Shown here: positions 1-5,695 of the stretch, piece after piece
How the letters are laid out: every line of letters begins with the position of its first letter
Numbering within the stretch: the stretch's first letter is position 1
DNA from: Actinomycetota bacterium
Lineage (GTDB): Bacteria > Acidobacteriota > Blastocatellia > Chloracidobacteriales > Chloracidobacteriaceae
Assembly: GCA_013298335.1 (NCBI GenBank)
Contig: JAAFHI010000270.1
Location: 1 to 5,695, forward strand
Reading direction: 5' to 3'
DNA length: 5,695 nt
Notes under the pieces: model-generated
What the model was told of the DNA's origin: nothing
Databases searched by the model: none
The model's input: only the letters and a program-made list of their open reading frames with translations
Position numbers and translations under genes: made by a program

Positions 1-1
1 A

Positions 2-979
2 AAGGACTACTTTCTCCTTGTGGGCGAACCGACGGCGGCGATTCAGGCCGAGATGGCGTTGCTGCGGCGGACACTGCTCATTTCCTGCCCCATCGCGGTA
101 CTGGTCGTCGGCGCCCTCGGCTGGTTTCTGGTCGGGAAAACCCTGGAACCGGTCCGGCGAATGTCGGAACAGGCCCGCTCGATGGGCGACGGGAATCTCG
201 GTCGCCGACTCGTGGTTGAAAATCCGGCGGACGAACTCGGGTTCCTCGCACAAACCTTCAACGATTTGCTTGGGCGGGTTCAGGCCGCCTTTGATCGGCA
301 GCGGCAATTCATGGTGGATGCCTCGCACGAACTCCGAACCCCGCTGTCGGTCATTCGGACCACCACCGAGGTCACCCTTTCGGCGGATTCAAGGATGGAA
401 AGCGAATATCGCGAAGCACTGAACATCACCGACGAACAGGCGCGACGCCTGACCCGGATTGTCGAGGACATGTTTCTGCTCGCCCGTGATGACGCCGCCC
501 AGGCGGTCGTCCGTTCCGGTTCGCTGTATCTCGATGAAATCATTGAAGAAGCGGTTCGCGCCATCCGGGTGCTGGCGACTGGTTTTGAGGTCCGGGTGGA
601 ACTTGAATCCATGCCGGAAATGCCCTTTCGGGGAGACGCGGCGCTCCTGCGACAACTCTTTCTGAACCTGCTCGACAACGCCGTCAAACACACCCCCGCC
701 GATGGCGTGGTTCGGGTTCGGGGCGGAATCGACGCCGGTCGATACATCATTCAGGTCACCGATACCGGGCCGGGAATTCCCGATGCCCTCAAGCCATTCA
801 TTTTTGACCGCTTTTTCCGGGGCGATTCGGCCCGCCCGAATCAGTGTTCACTGGTCGGCGCCGGGGCCGGACTCGGGCTTTCCATCGCCCGCCGAATTGC
901 CGAATTGCACCACGGGACCCTTGAACTGACCGAATCAGACCAGACGGGGAGCTGCTTTACCGTCAATCTGCCCGGCTGA
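2..979 (+). CDS. Sensor histidine kinase of a two-component system, 5'-truncated by the window edge
   Basis: An inner-membrane sensor kinase that autophosphorylates on histidine and passes the phosphate to a response regulator. The frame is open from base 2, so the true start lies upstream; the GTG at 20 has no ribosome site and continues a typical pre-membrane strand (KDYFLLVGEP). Numbering from the first codon in the window, residues 22-45 form the second membrane helix and 46-99 a HAMP linker (PVRRM...ADELGFLAQTFNDLL). The DHp H-box is SHELRTPL with phospho-acceptor His109 (codon 326-328). The ATPase domain follows: N-box NLLDNAVKH with Asn226, G1 DTGPGIP (254-260), F-box FDRFFRG (from 268) and G2 GAGLGLSIA (288-296). 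All catalytic boxes are intact. The periplasmic sensor domain and the partner regulator are outside the window, so the stimulus is unknown. The layout resembles CusS/EnvZ-type kinases. The gene converges on the DUF2306 gene. Confidence 0.95.
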   Translation, partial: KDYFLLVGEPTAAIQAEMALLRRTLLISCPIAVLVVGALGWFLVGKTLEPVRRMSEQARSMGDGNLGRRLVVENPADELGFLAQTFNDLLGRVQAAFDRQRQFMVDASHELRTPLSVIRTTTEVTLSADSRMESEYREALNITDEQARRLTRIVEDMFLLARDDAAQAVVRSGSLYLDEIIEEAVRAIRVLATGFEVRVELESMPEMPFRGDAALLRQLFLNLLDNAVKHTPADGVVRVRGGIDAGRYIIQVTDTGPGIPDALKPFIFDRFFRGDSARPNQCSLVGAGAGLGLSIARRIAELHHGTLELTESDQTGSCFTVNLPG

Positions 980-990
980 TTCCGGAATCA
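977..990. repeat. Perfect 14-bp palindrome that includes the kinase stop codon
   Basis: TGATTCCGGAATCA equals its own reverse complement over all 14 bases. Its first three bases are the TGA stop of the kinase. As RNA it can fold as TGATT / AATCA with a CCGG tetraloop. No T-run follows, so it is not a classical intrinsic terminator. It may be an mRNA 3'-end hairpin, a dyad protein site, or chance. Confidence 0.6.
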
Positions 991-1018
991 TTCGCCACCT
1001 GTTCAGGCTTGGCGTGAA
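991..1018. terminator. Imperfect hairpin in the convergent intergenic gap, possible transcript-end structure
   Basis: TTCGCCACCT pairs with AGG, CT (bulge), TGGCG, T (bulge) and GAA around a GTTC loop, about 11 pairs in all. It starts 12 bases after the kinase stop and directly follows the 14-bp palindrome. Neither strand has a U-tract after the stem, so it lacks the second half of an intrinsic terminator. It could still protect the 3' ends of the two convergent transcripts. Confidence 0.35.
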
Positions 1019-1183
1019 CGGACCATTGGCCCATTGGGAAGGAGGCCCTACCGAAGTTTGAGTGGGTCAAATTTCCAATATGCCGGCTCCCTCGGATTTT
1101 GTGGGTTCATAACCTGTTCCTCGATTGGGTCGCCCGTCTGGCGGGCGGCCCGGCCTGTCAGCGATTGAATACCCACAAACTTT

Positions 1184-1210
1184 CCGGTTGTGTCCCTCCG
1201 GTGTTTTTTT
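1184..1210 (+). terminator. Weak candidate intrinsic terminator on the plus strand
   Basis: A short CCGG stem (1184-1187 with 1198-1201), ten-base loop, is followed after TG by seven consecutive Ts (1204-1210). A competing stem CACAA/TTGTG (1174-1178 with 1188-1192) uses overlapping bases. The T-run is real, but either stem is shorter than usual. If functional it would stop read-through from the kinase into the antisense of the DUF2306 gene. Confidence 0.22.
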
Positions 1211-1247
1211 GAATGCGGAATCGGGGCGGCGACGGATTCGGACGGTT

Positions 1248-2081
1248 CTATTTCAGGCGCGGAAGCCACATCCCCACGGTCGCCATGCCGATGCCGAGGA
1301 TCATCCCGATGGTCAGAACAAAAAGCATGATGGCCATGACGGGTCGCGCGGTGGGGCGGGTTTTGGCGAACAGGTACATTTCATGGACCGTCAACGGCAA
1401 AAGGTAGCCTCCAAACGCCCATGAAATTGCGAACGGCCCCTGGAAATCCTTCCCGATGCCCACCGGGCCCTGATTGACGAGAATCCAGAGCATCAGGCCG
1501 ACCCGGAAAAACCAGACGCCGCTCATCGCCAGATAAAGGCGCATGGCCCACTGCCGGTGACGTTCAAATTTCCGGGCCATTGCGTATCGCACGGCCACGC
1601 TGCCGCAGATCAGGACCAGAAGGGCGTTGATGGAGACGGCGATCCCGTGGATGGGGCCGCCGAAGACACCGCGCGAGACGACCAGAAAAAGGCCGCCGAG
1701 ACTGATCGCGAACCCGGCCACGACATAAACGCGACCGACCCACCGATGGAACCGCGGGGCGCGGGTACGGATGGACGGGATGAACTGAAGCGGACCGCCC
1801 GCAATCACCACCAGGGCGAGCAGCAGGTGAAGACCGAGGACGACATTCCCGACCGGCGCGCCATTCATGAGGCCGCGATACAGCACGGTGTTCCACTCAC
1901 CCAGCCTGCCGGTGACCGCCGTCCGACCGTAAAAACCGAGGATGTACACCGCGAAAAGGATCTGCCCGAAGACGGCGGTCCCGAACCAGAACCTGACCGC
2001 CGCCTTCAAAACCGTTTCTCCGACCGAACTGATTCGCCCGGAACTCGTACCGGACTGTGTATTGGAAGCCATTGAAACCAT
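1248..2081 (-). CDS. DUF2306-family integral membrane protein
   Basis: A 277-residue polytopic membrane protein of unknown biochemical role. The start ATG at 2081 is preceded by AAGGA with six bases between; the next Met (codon 4) has no ribosome site. About seven hydrophobic helices are visible, near residues 30-50, 77-103, 113-136, 144-168, 185-203, 218-238 and 248-272, after a Ser/Thr-rich cytoplasm-like N-tail. The family recognition rests on the signature GGPLQF (95-100), then HRWVGRVY (112-119) at the head of the third helix, His146, and HRQWAMR (175-181). Conserved membrane histidines of this kind would suit haem or metal binding, but that is inference and no function is established for the family to my knowledge. 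The gene is divergent from the AraC regulator and may be its target. It converges with the kinase and seems monocistronic. Confidence 0.85.
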   Translation of the reverse strand: MVSMASNTQSGTSSGRISSVGETVLKAAVRFWFGTAVFGQILFAVYILGFYGRTAVTGRLGEWNTVLYRGLMNGAPVGNVVLGLHLLLALVVIAGGPLQFIPSIRTRAPRFHRWVGRVYVVAGFAISLGGLFLVVSRGVFGGPIHGIAVSINALLVLICGSVAVRYAMARKFERHRQWAMRLYLAMSGVWFFRVGLMLWILVNQGPVGIGKDFQGPFAISWAFGGYLLPLTVHEMYLFAKTRPTARPVMAIMLFVLTIGMILGIGMATVGMWLPRLK

Positions 2082-2086
2082 TGTGT

Positions 2087-2120
2087 GTCCTTCATTCCTG
2101 TACAGAACTGTGCGAAGGAC
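2087..2120. promoter_or_regulatory. Nested inverted repeats next to the DUF2306 start, candidate operator
   Basis: GTCCTTC (2087-2093) is the exact reverse complement of GAAGGAC (2114-2120), with 20 bases between. Inside lies a perfect 8-bp palindrome, CTGTACAG (2098-2105). The left arm contains the DUF2306 Shine-Dalgarno, so a protein bound here, or a hairpin of these arms in the DUF2306 mRNA, could reduce expression of that gene. A further short dyad, GAAGC/GCTTC (2122-2126 with 2133-2137), follows at once. Confidence 0.4.
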
Positions 2121-2145
2121 CGAAGCCTATGCGCTTCCCGACGGC

Positions 2146-2161
2146 CCGAAAATGATTTCGG
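2146..2161. promoter_or_regulatory. Inverted repeat CCGAAA-N4-TTTCGG upstream of the AraC gene
   Basis: A perfect 6+6 dyad with a four-base spacer (ATGA), about 45 bases before the regulator's start and 65 from the DUF2306 start. Its 16-bp span fits a dimeric DNA-binding protein. AraC-family proteins usually bind direct repeats, so this may serve another regulator or be incidental. Confidence 0.35.
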
Positions 2162-2203
2162 CAGCCAAAAAGATGACTTTCAGGTTCAGGGGGAAAACGA
2201 CCT

Positions 2204-3253
2204 ATGGCCGAGGCCACGGTTTCAGCGGGATACGTGAAATCACTGATGGATTTCGCCCGATCGCGCGGCGCGGAACAGTCCGGGCTGACTGCGGCTTCGG
2301 GCATCGAACCGGAACATCTGGCGAATCCCGATACCCGCATCCCGTTTGCGCGGTTCAAGGCGCTCATGCGCGCCGCCGGGGAGCTTTGCGGCGACCCGGC
2401 GTTCCCGCTGCATTTCGGGGCCGGGTCGCTTTTTGTCGAGATGTCGATTGTTGGCCTCATCTGCCACGCCGCCGAAACGATGGCGGAGGCGTTCGGCCAG
2501 ATGAACCGCTACGCCCGGCTGGTGGTCGAGGTGGACGGCCACGAAACCGGCGACCGCTTTGCGCTTGAACCCGACCGGGAAGGCGTCTGGATCGTGGACC
2601 GGCGGCGGAATCCGAACGATTTCCCGGAACTGACCGAATCAACCTTTGCCCGGTTCATCGGTGATGTTTACCGCTATTTCGGAGATATCCCCTTTGCCAA
2701 ACTCGTTCACGTCACCCACCCGGCCCCCGCCCACCGGGCCGAGTACGACCGGGTCCTGAAGGTCCCGGTGGTGTTCGACAGCGACCGGAACGCCATGCTG
2801 ATTGACCCGTCGTGGCTTTCCGTCCGTACCCACAAACCGAACCGGTACGTCTTCGGGATTTTCAGCGAACACGCGGAAACCTTGCTGAAAAGCCTTCAAA
2901 ACTCGAAAACGATTCGGGGACAGGTCGAAAGCATGCTCATTCCAATGCTGCATACCGGCGAGGTGAGCATGGAGCAGGTCGCCCGCCGGATGGGACTCAG
3001 CCGGACGTCGCTCTACCGCCGGATGAAGGCCGACGGCATCGGTTTCGACACCCTGCTGGATGACCTGCGGCACCAGATGGCGCTGCACTATCTGAACGGC
3101 GAAAAGGTGTCGGTGAATCAGACCGCCTACCTGGTGGGATTTTCCGACCCGAGCGCTTTTTCGCGGGCCTTCAAACGCTGGACCGGAAGCAGTCCCGGCC
3201 AGTTCAAACACGACCCGAACGGGAAAAACGGTCATCTGCCCGCTGACGAATGA
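2204..3253 (+). CDS. AraC-family transcriptional regulator (Arabinose_bd-type N-terminus plus HTH_18)
   Basis: A cytoplasmic DNA-binding regulator of 349 residues, a normal length for this AraC subgroup. Residues 1-205 resemble the Arabinose_bd-type effector domain (visible in GIEPEHLANPDTRIPFARF near 33-51 and FPLHFGAG at 67-74). This domain is widespread in regulators that sense small organic molecules and does not imply arabinose. The C-terminal 100 residues hold the two helix-turn-helix motifs: VARRMGLSRTSLYRRMK (259-275) and the AraC signature AYLVGFSDPSAFSRAFKRWTG (from 308, ending in SSPGQF). The ATG is preceded by AGGGGG at a ten-base spacing. The gene is divergent from the DUF2306 gene with 122 bases between, the usual layout for a regulator and its target. 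The effector cannot be read from the sequence. Confidence 0.93.
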   Translation: MAEATVSAGYVKSLMDFARSRGAEQSGLTAASGIEPEHLANPDTRIPFARFKALMRAAGELCGDPAFPLHFGAGSLFVEMSIVGLICHAAETMAEAFGQMNRYARLVVEVDGHETGDRFALEPDREGVWIVDRRRNPNDFPELTESTFARFIGDVYRYFGDIPFAKLVHVTHPAPAHRAEYDRVLKVPVVFDSDRNAMLIDPSWLSVRTHKPNRYVFGIFSEHAETLLKSLQNSKTIRGQVESMLIPMLHTGEVSMEQVARRMGLSRTSLYRRMKADGIGFDTLLDDLRHQMALHYLNGEKVSVNQTAYLVGFSDPSAFSRAFKRWTGSSPGQFKHDPNGKNGHLPADE

Positions 3254-3295
3254 CCGTCCGTGAACCGGTTTTGGACCCGGAACTTTGAAGAGTCA

Positions 3296-3323
3296 TTCAT
3301 CGTACGCGCGCGATCCTTAATAC
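3296..3323 (+). promoter_or_regulatory. Low-confidence sigma-70-like promoter for the downstream operon
   Basis: TTCATC (3296-3301) and TAATAC (3318-3323) are 16 bases apart, each matching three of six consensus positions. This is the most AT-rich element of the gap's first part and would give a leader of roughly 165 bases ahead of the GTG at 3499. TTGAAG at 3285 is a better -35 hexamer, but its spacing to TAATAC is too long. Confidence 0.2.
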
Positions 3324-3350
3324 ATGTGGGCCGACGGCGCGCGGGACGGC

Positions 3351-3380
3351 CCCGCCCCCTTCAAAATAAAAACCCGCCCC
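3351..3380. repeat. Two direct CCCGCCCC repeats, 22-bp period
   Basis: CCCGCCCC occurs at 3351-3358 and 3373-3380. The first is followed by the A-rich spacer CTTCAAAATAAAAA, the most AT-rich short stretch in the gap. Start-to-start spacing is 22 bp, close to two helical turns, so both copies face the same side of the DNA. This could be a tandem activator or repressor site, for example for an AraC-type or response-regulator protein. Confidence 0.4.
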
Positions 3381-3498
3381 GTGACAAAAGTCATCGCTCC
3401 CGACGCCAGCCGGGAGGACGCTTGGCGCGGGAAAACCGCTCCCGGTTTTCCGAAAGGTGTCCAATCCGGCGCCCGGCGCAAATGGGAGGTGCTCCTCC
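3381..3498 (+). promoter_or_regulatory. Highly structured mRNA leader, candidate riboswitch or other cis-regulatory RNA
   Basis: Stems seen directly, in order: GTGAC-AAAA-GTCAT (3381-3394, one G-U pair). CTCCCG/CGGGAG (3397-3402 with 3411-3416), eight-base loop. GGACGCTT/AGGTGTCC (3416-3423 with 3455-3462, two G-U pairs; G3416 is shared with the previous stem). Inside it, GGAAAACCG/CGGTTTTCC (3430-3438 with 3443-3451), a perfect nine-pair stem with a CTCC loop. The loop bases CGCC (3404-3407) are complementary to GGCG (3424-3427) in the internal loop, so a pseudoknot-like contact is possible. A tandem CCGGCGC repeat (3466-3479) and the SD hairpin follow. CGCTCCCG occurs twice (3395-3402, 3437-3444) and its CTCCC could also pair with the SD. 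I do not recognise a known class with confidence. Confidence 0.5.
3466..3479. repeat. Tandem duplication of CCGGCGC
   Basis: Two adjacent exact copies of the 7-mer CCGGCGC (3466-3472 and 3473-3479), between the last large leader stem and the Shine-Dalgarno. The junction makes GGCGCC, a palindrome. It may be replication slippage, or a linker that can pair with the GGCGC stretches upstream (3336-3340, 3424-3428). Confidence 0.55.
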
Positions 3499-3501
3499 GT
3501 G
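3484..3501 (+). promoter_or_regulatory. Ribosome binding site in a perfect SD/anti-SD hairpin
   Basis: GGGAGG (3484-3489) lies nine bases before GTG 3499 and decides the start. GGAGG (3485-3489) is exactly complementary to CCTCC (3494-3498), which abuts the start codon, with TGCT as loop. Folded, this hairpin hides the whole SD core. Confidence 0.65.
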
Positions 3502-4623
3502 TCATCGGTTTCCAAGGCGGCTACATACGCTTCGTTCGTCACTCTCTTTCTGGCCCTGATGATCGTGGCCGGGTCGCGCAATCTGGCGCACTTCGACGCG
3601 GCGCTCGTCGGATATACCTTTGCGACGCTGTTCGCGGCTTTTGCCGTCACCTATCGGTACGCAATGTGGCTGCAAAGGCCGCCGACCGCGATGTACTGGA
3701 AGCGCGGCTGGCAACTGCTGTTCGACCCGAAATACATCGGGCGGCACGTCGTTTCCGGCGTGAAACGCCTGGTCGGCGACTTTGCCCTCAACGTGTTCAT
3801 CTTCAAGCGCAGCGCCGCCCGCGGCCACGCCCACCTGCTCATCATGTGGGGCTGCATCATCGCGGCGGCGATCACCTTTCCGCTCGTCTTCGGGTGGCTG
3901 CACTTCGACAACCTGCCCGGACGCCTCGACTGGTATCAGGTCCGGGTCTTCGGCTTCCCGACGATTTCCTTTCCCATCGAATCGTTTTTCGGTTTTGTCG
4001 TCTTTCACGGACTGGTCTGGTCCTCGATTCTGGTCATCGGCGGCGTGATGCTGGCCATGCGCCGCCGGATGCGGGACCACGGCGCGGCGGCGGTGCAGAT
4101 GTTCACGGAAGACATGCTGCCGCTCATTCTGCTGTTCGCGGTCAGCGTCTCGGGCGTGATGATTACCGTAAGTTATACGTGGATGAAGGGATACGCCTAT
4201 GAATTTCTGGCGTTGTTCCACGCGATGACGGTCATTTTCACCCTCCTCTGGATGCCGTTCGGCAAGTTGTTCCACATCTTCCAGCGTCCGGCGCAGATCG
4301 GCGTCGGGTTCTACCAGGATGCCGCCGCGACCGAGGAACATGCCGACTGCCGCCGGTGCGGGCAGCCCTTCACCTCGCTCCGCCACGCTCAGGACCTCAT
4401 CACGGTCGAGGGGCAGCTTGGCTACCGTTACGACATGCCCGATTCGAAAACGGAGCATTACCAGTGGATCTGCCCGCGCTGCCGCCGGGCGATGGTCGTG
4501 CTGGCGCAAAGCCGCCTGTGGTCCGGCGTTCGTCCCGATCCGCTTCCGGAAATTGAAGTCTCGAATACCCAGACCGGTTTCGGAACGGTCAGCGACGAAG
4601 ACCGCCGGAATTTTCACCCCTGA
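3499..4623 (+). CDS. NarI/DsrM-like six-helix membrane protein with a C-terminal four-cysteine domain
   Basis: Probable membrane electron-transfer subunit of the adjacent molybdopterin enzyme; 374 residues from the GTG at 3499. An in-frame GTG at 3457 is rejected because it lacks a spaced ribosome site. Membrane helices lie near 11-27, 34-57, 110-135, 164-188, 205-226 and 233-262. The Arg/Lys-rich loop 58-109 and MRRRMRD (187-193) put both termini in the cytoplasm. Candidate haem-b ligands are His110, His112, His170, His241 and His259; [10 protein letters not shown] at the head of helix 3 resembles the membrane subunits of NarI, DsrM and HdrC/E-type complexes. The tail carries CRRC (284-287) and CPRC (325-328), a zinc-ribbon or rubredoxin-like pair. 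Such proteins can be mislabelled as transporters. Bound haem and quinol use are inference. The oxidoreductase follows after 27 bases. Confidence 0.75.
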   Translation: MSSVSKAATYASFVTLFLALMIVAGSRNLAHFDAALVGYTFATLFAAFAVTYRYAMWLQRPPTAMYWKRGWQLLFDPKYIGRHVVSGVKRLVGDFALNVFIFKRSAARGHAHLLIMWGCIIAAAITFPLVFGWLHFDNLPGRLDWYQVRVFGFPTISFPIESFFGFVVFHGLVWSSILVIGGVMLAMRRRMRDHGAAAVQMFTEDMLPLILLFAVSVSGVMITVSYTWMKGYAYEFLALFHAMTVIFTLLWMPFGKLFHIFQRPAQIGVGFYQDAAATEEHADCRRCGQPFTSLRHAQDLITVEGQLGYRYDMPDSKTEHYQWICPRCRRAMVVLAQSRLWSGVRPDPLPEIEVSNTQTGFGTVSDEDRRNFHP

Positions 4624-4650
4624 TCCCGGCTCATTTTCAACGGAGGTTTC

Positions 4651-5694
<1,044 letters not shown>

Positions 5695-5695
5695 T

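Larger units (their letters stand above)
980..1247. other. Convergent intergenic region, 268 bases, no convincing gene
   Basis: This gap separates the ends of the plus-strand kinase and the minus-strand DUF2306 gene. Beyond the two hairpins at its left end it holds a near-tandem CCATTGG / CCCATTGG at 1023-1037, an SD-like GAAGGAGG at 1038-1045 with no well-placed ATG or GTG, and a perfect 6-bp stem CGCCCG-TCTGG-CGGGCG at 1131-1147. Near the right end a weak CCGG...CCGG stem (1184-1201) is followed by seven Ts (1204-1210). The last is the only arrangement resembling a plus-strand intrinsic terminator, and its four-pair stem is marginal. A 20-codon minus-strand frame at 1048-1109 is treated under findings. 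Confidence 0.5.
2082..2203. promoter_or_regulatory. Divergent promoter region between the DUF2306 and AraC genes
   Basis: These 122 bases must hold both promoters and carry more dyad symmetry than either flank. No -35/-10 pair is clear enough to call on either strand. The DUF2306 ribosome site (AAGGA, read on the minus strand) lies at the left edge. The AraC ribosome site AGGGGG (2188-2193) lies ten bases before its ATG. The individual inverted repeats are listed separately. Confidence 0.6.
3254..3380. other. Upstream part of the 245-base gap before the oxidoreductase operon
   Basis: No coding frame here looks real. It holds an imperfect dyad after the AraC stop (GTCC...GGAC, 3256-3276, enclosing the palindrome AACCGGTT at 3263-3270), an alternating CGCGCGCG (3305-3312), a short hairpin GCGGG-ACGGC-CCCGC (3341-3355) and two direct CCCGCCCC repeats. 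The promoter of the downstream operon must lie here or in the AraC gene. Confidence 0.5.

Noticed and set aside
20..22. GTG at 20 as the true start of the kinase
   Set aside because: The frame is open to base 2 with a family-typical strand before it and no ribosome site, and a start here would remove the first membrane helix and the sensor domain.
1038..1168. SD-like GAAGGAGG with a TTG at 1058 opening a 36-codon frame
   Set aside because: The start is a rare codon at a 12-base spacing, the peptide looks like nothing known to me, and the GA-rich match is plausible by chance.
1557..2075. A 172-codon plus-strand frame antisense to the DUF2306 gene
   Set aside because: Low-complexity Asp/Arg/Gly/Pro translation lying exactly opposite a recognised membrane protein with a good ribosome site.
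2639..3235. A 198-codon minus-strand frame opposite the AraC gene
   Set aside because: The AraC frame carries the intact double helix-turn-helix signature; the antisense product has no recognisable motif.
3429..3490. Resemblance to the cobalamin riboswitch core (GGGAA ... GGTG ... AATCCGG.GC)
   Set aside because: The distance between GGGAA and GGTG is far too long, the GCCACTG-like box is missing, and there is no room for the rest of that RNA before the start codon. A covariance-model scan would settle it.
3457..3498. Upstream GTG extending the membrane protein by 14 residues
   Set aside because: AAAGG directly abuts this GTG with no spacer, and the extension has no family-like features. 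GTG 3499 has GGGAGG at nine bases.
3324..4202. A 292-codon plus-strand frame starting in the leader
   Set aside because: It overlaps the membrane protein gene in another frame, lacks a ribosome site, and turns Arg/Pro-rich inside that gene.

Overview
The window is a GC-rich (roughly 60% by eye), gene-dense piece of what looks like a Gram-negative chromosome. The genes fit that reading: a membrane sensor kinase with a periplasm-facing end, an AraC regulator with an Arabinose_bd-type N-terminus, a DUF2306 membrane protein, and a membrane-linked molybdopterin enzyme. The sequence does not fix the taxon. I favour a proteobacterial or deltaproteobacterial/myxobacterial-like lineage, as inference only. 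No mobile element, CRISPR array, tRNA or rRNA was seen.

Layout. (1) 2-979, plus strand: the C-terminal 325 codons of a HAMP-containing sensor histidine kinase, cut by the left edge. (2) 980-1247: a convergent intergenic gap with a 14-bp palindrome that includes the kinase stop codon, an imperfect hairpin and weak terminator-like signals. (3) 1248-2081, minus strand: a DUF2306 integral membrane protein. (4) 2082-2203: a divergent promoter region with several inverted repeats. (5) 2204-3253, plus strand: an AraC-family regulator, the obvious candidate to control its divergent neighbour. (6) 3254-3498: a 245-base leader with several possible RNA stems running up to the next start codon. (7) 3499-4623, plus strand: a six-helix NarI/DsrM-like membrane protein with a C-terminal four-cysteine domain. 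(8) 4651-5694, plus strand: a molybdopterin oxidoreductase of nitrate-reductase (NasA/NapA) type, cut by the right edge and easily missed because it has no stop in the window.

Genes 7 and 8 are 27 bases apart and look like one operon. Predicted topology places the four-cysteine tail in the cytoplasm. The oxidoreductase has no twin-arginine signal and should also be cytoplasmic. The simplest reading is a membrane (perhaps quinol-linked) electron donor feeding a cytoplasmic nitrate-reductase-like enzyme. The most interesting part is the leader of this operon. It has a hairpin whose loop can pair into the internal loop of the next stem, and a Shine-Dalgarno exactly complementary to the five bases before the GTG start. 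This suggests RNA-level control, possibly by molybdenum cofactor or a related signal, but it is unproven.
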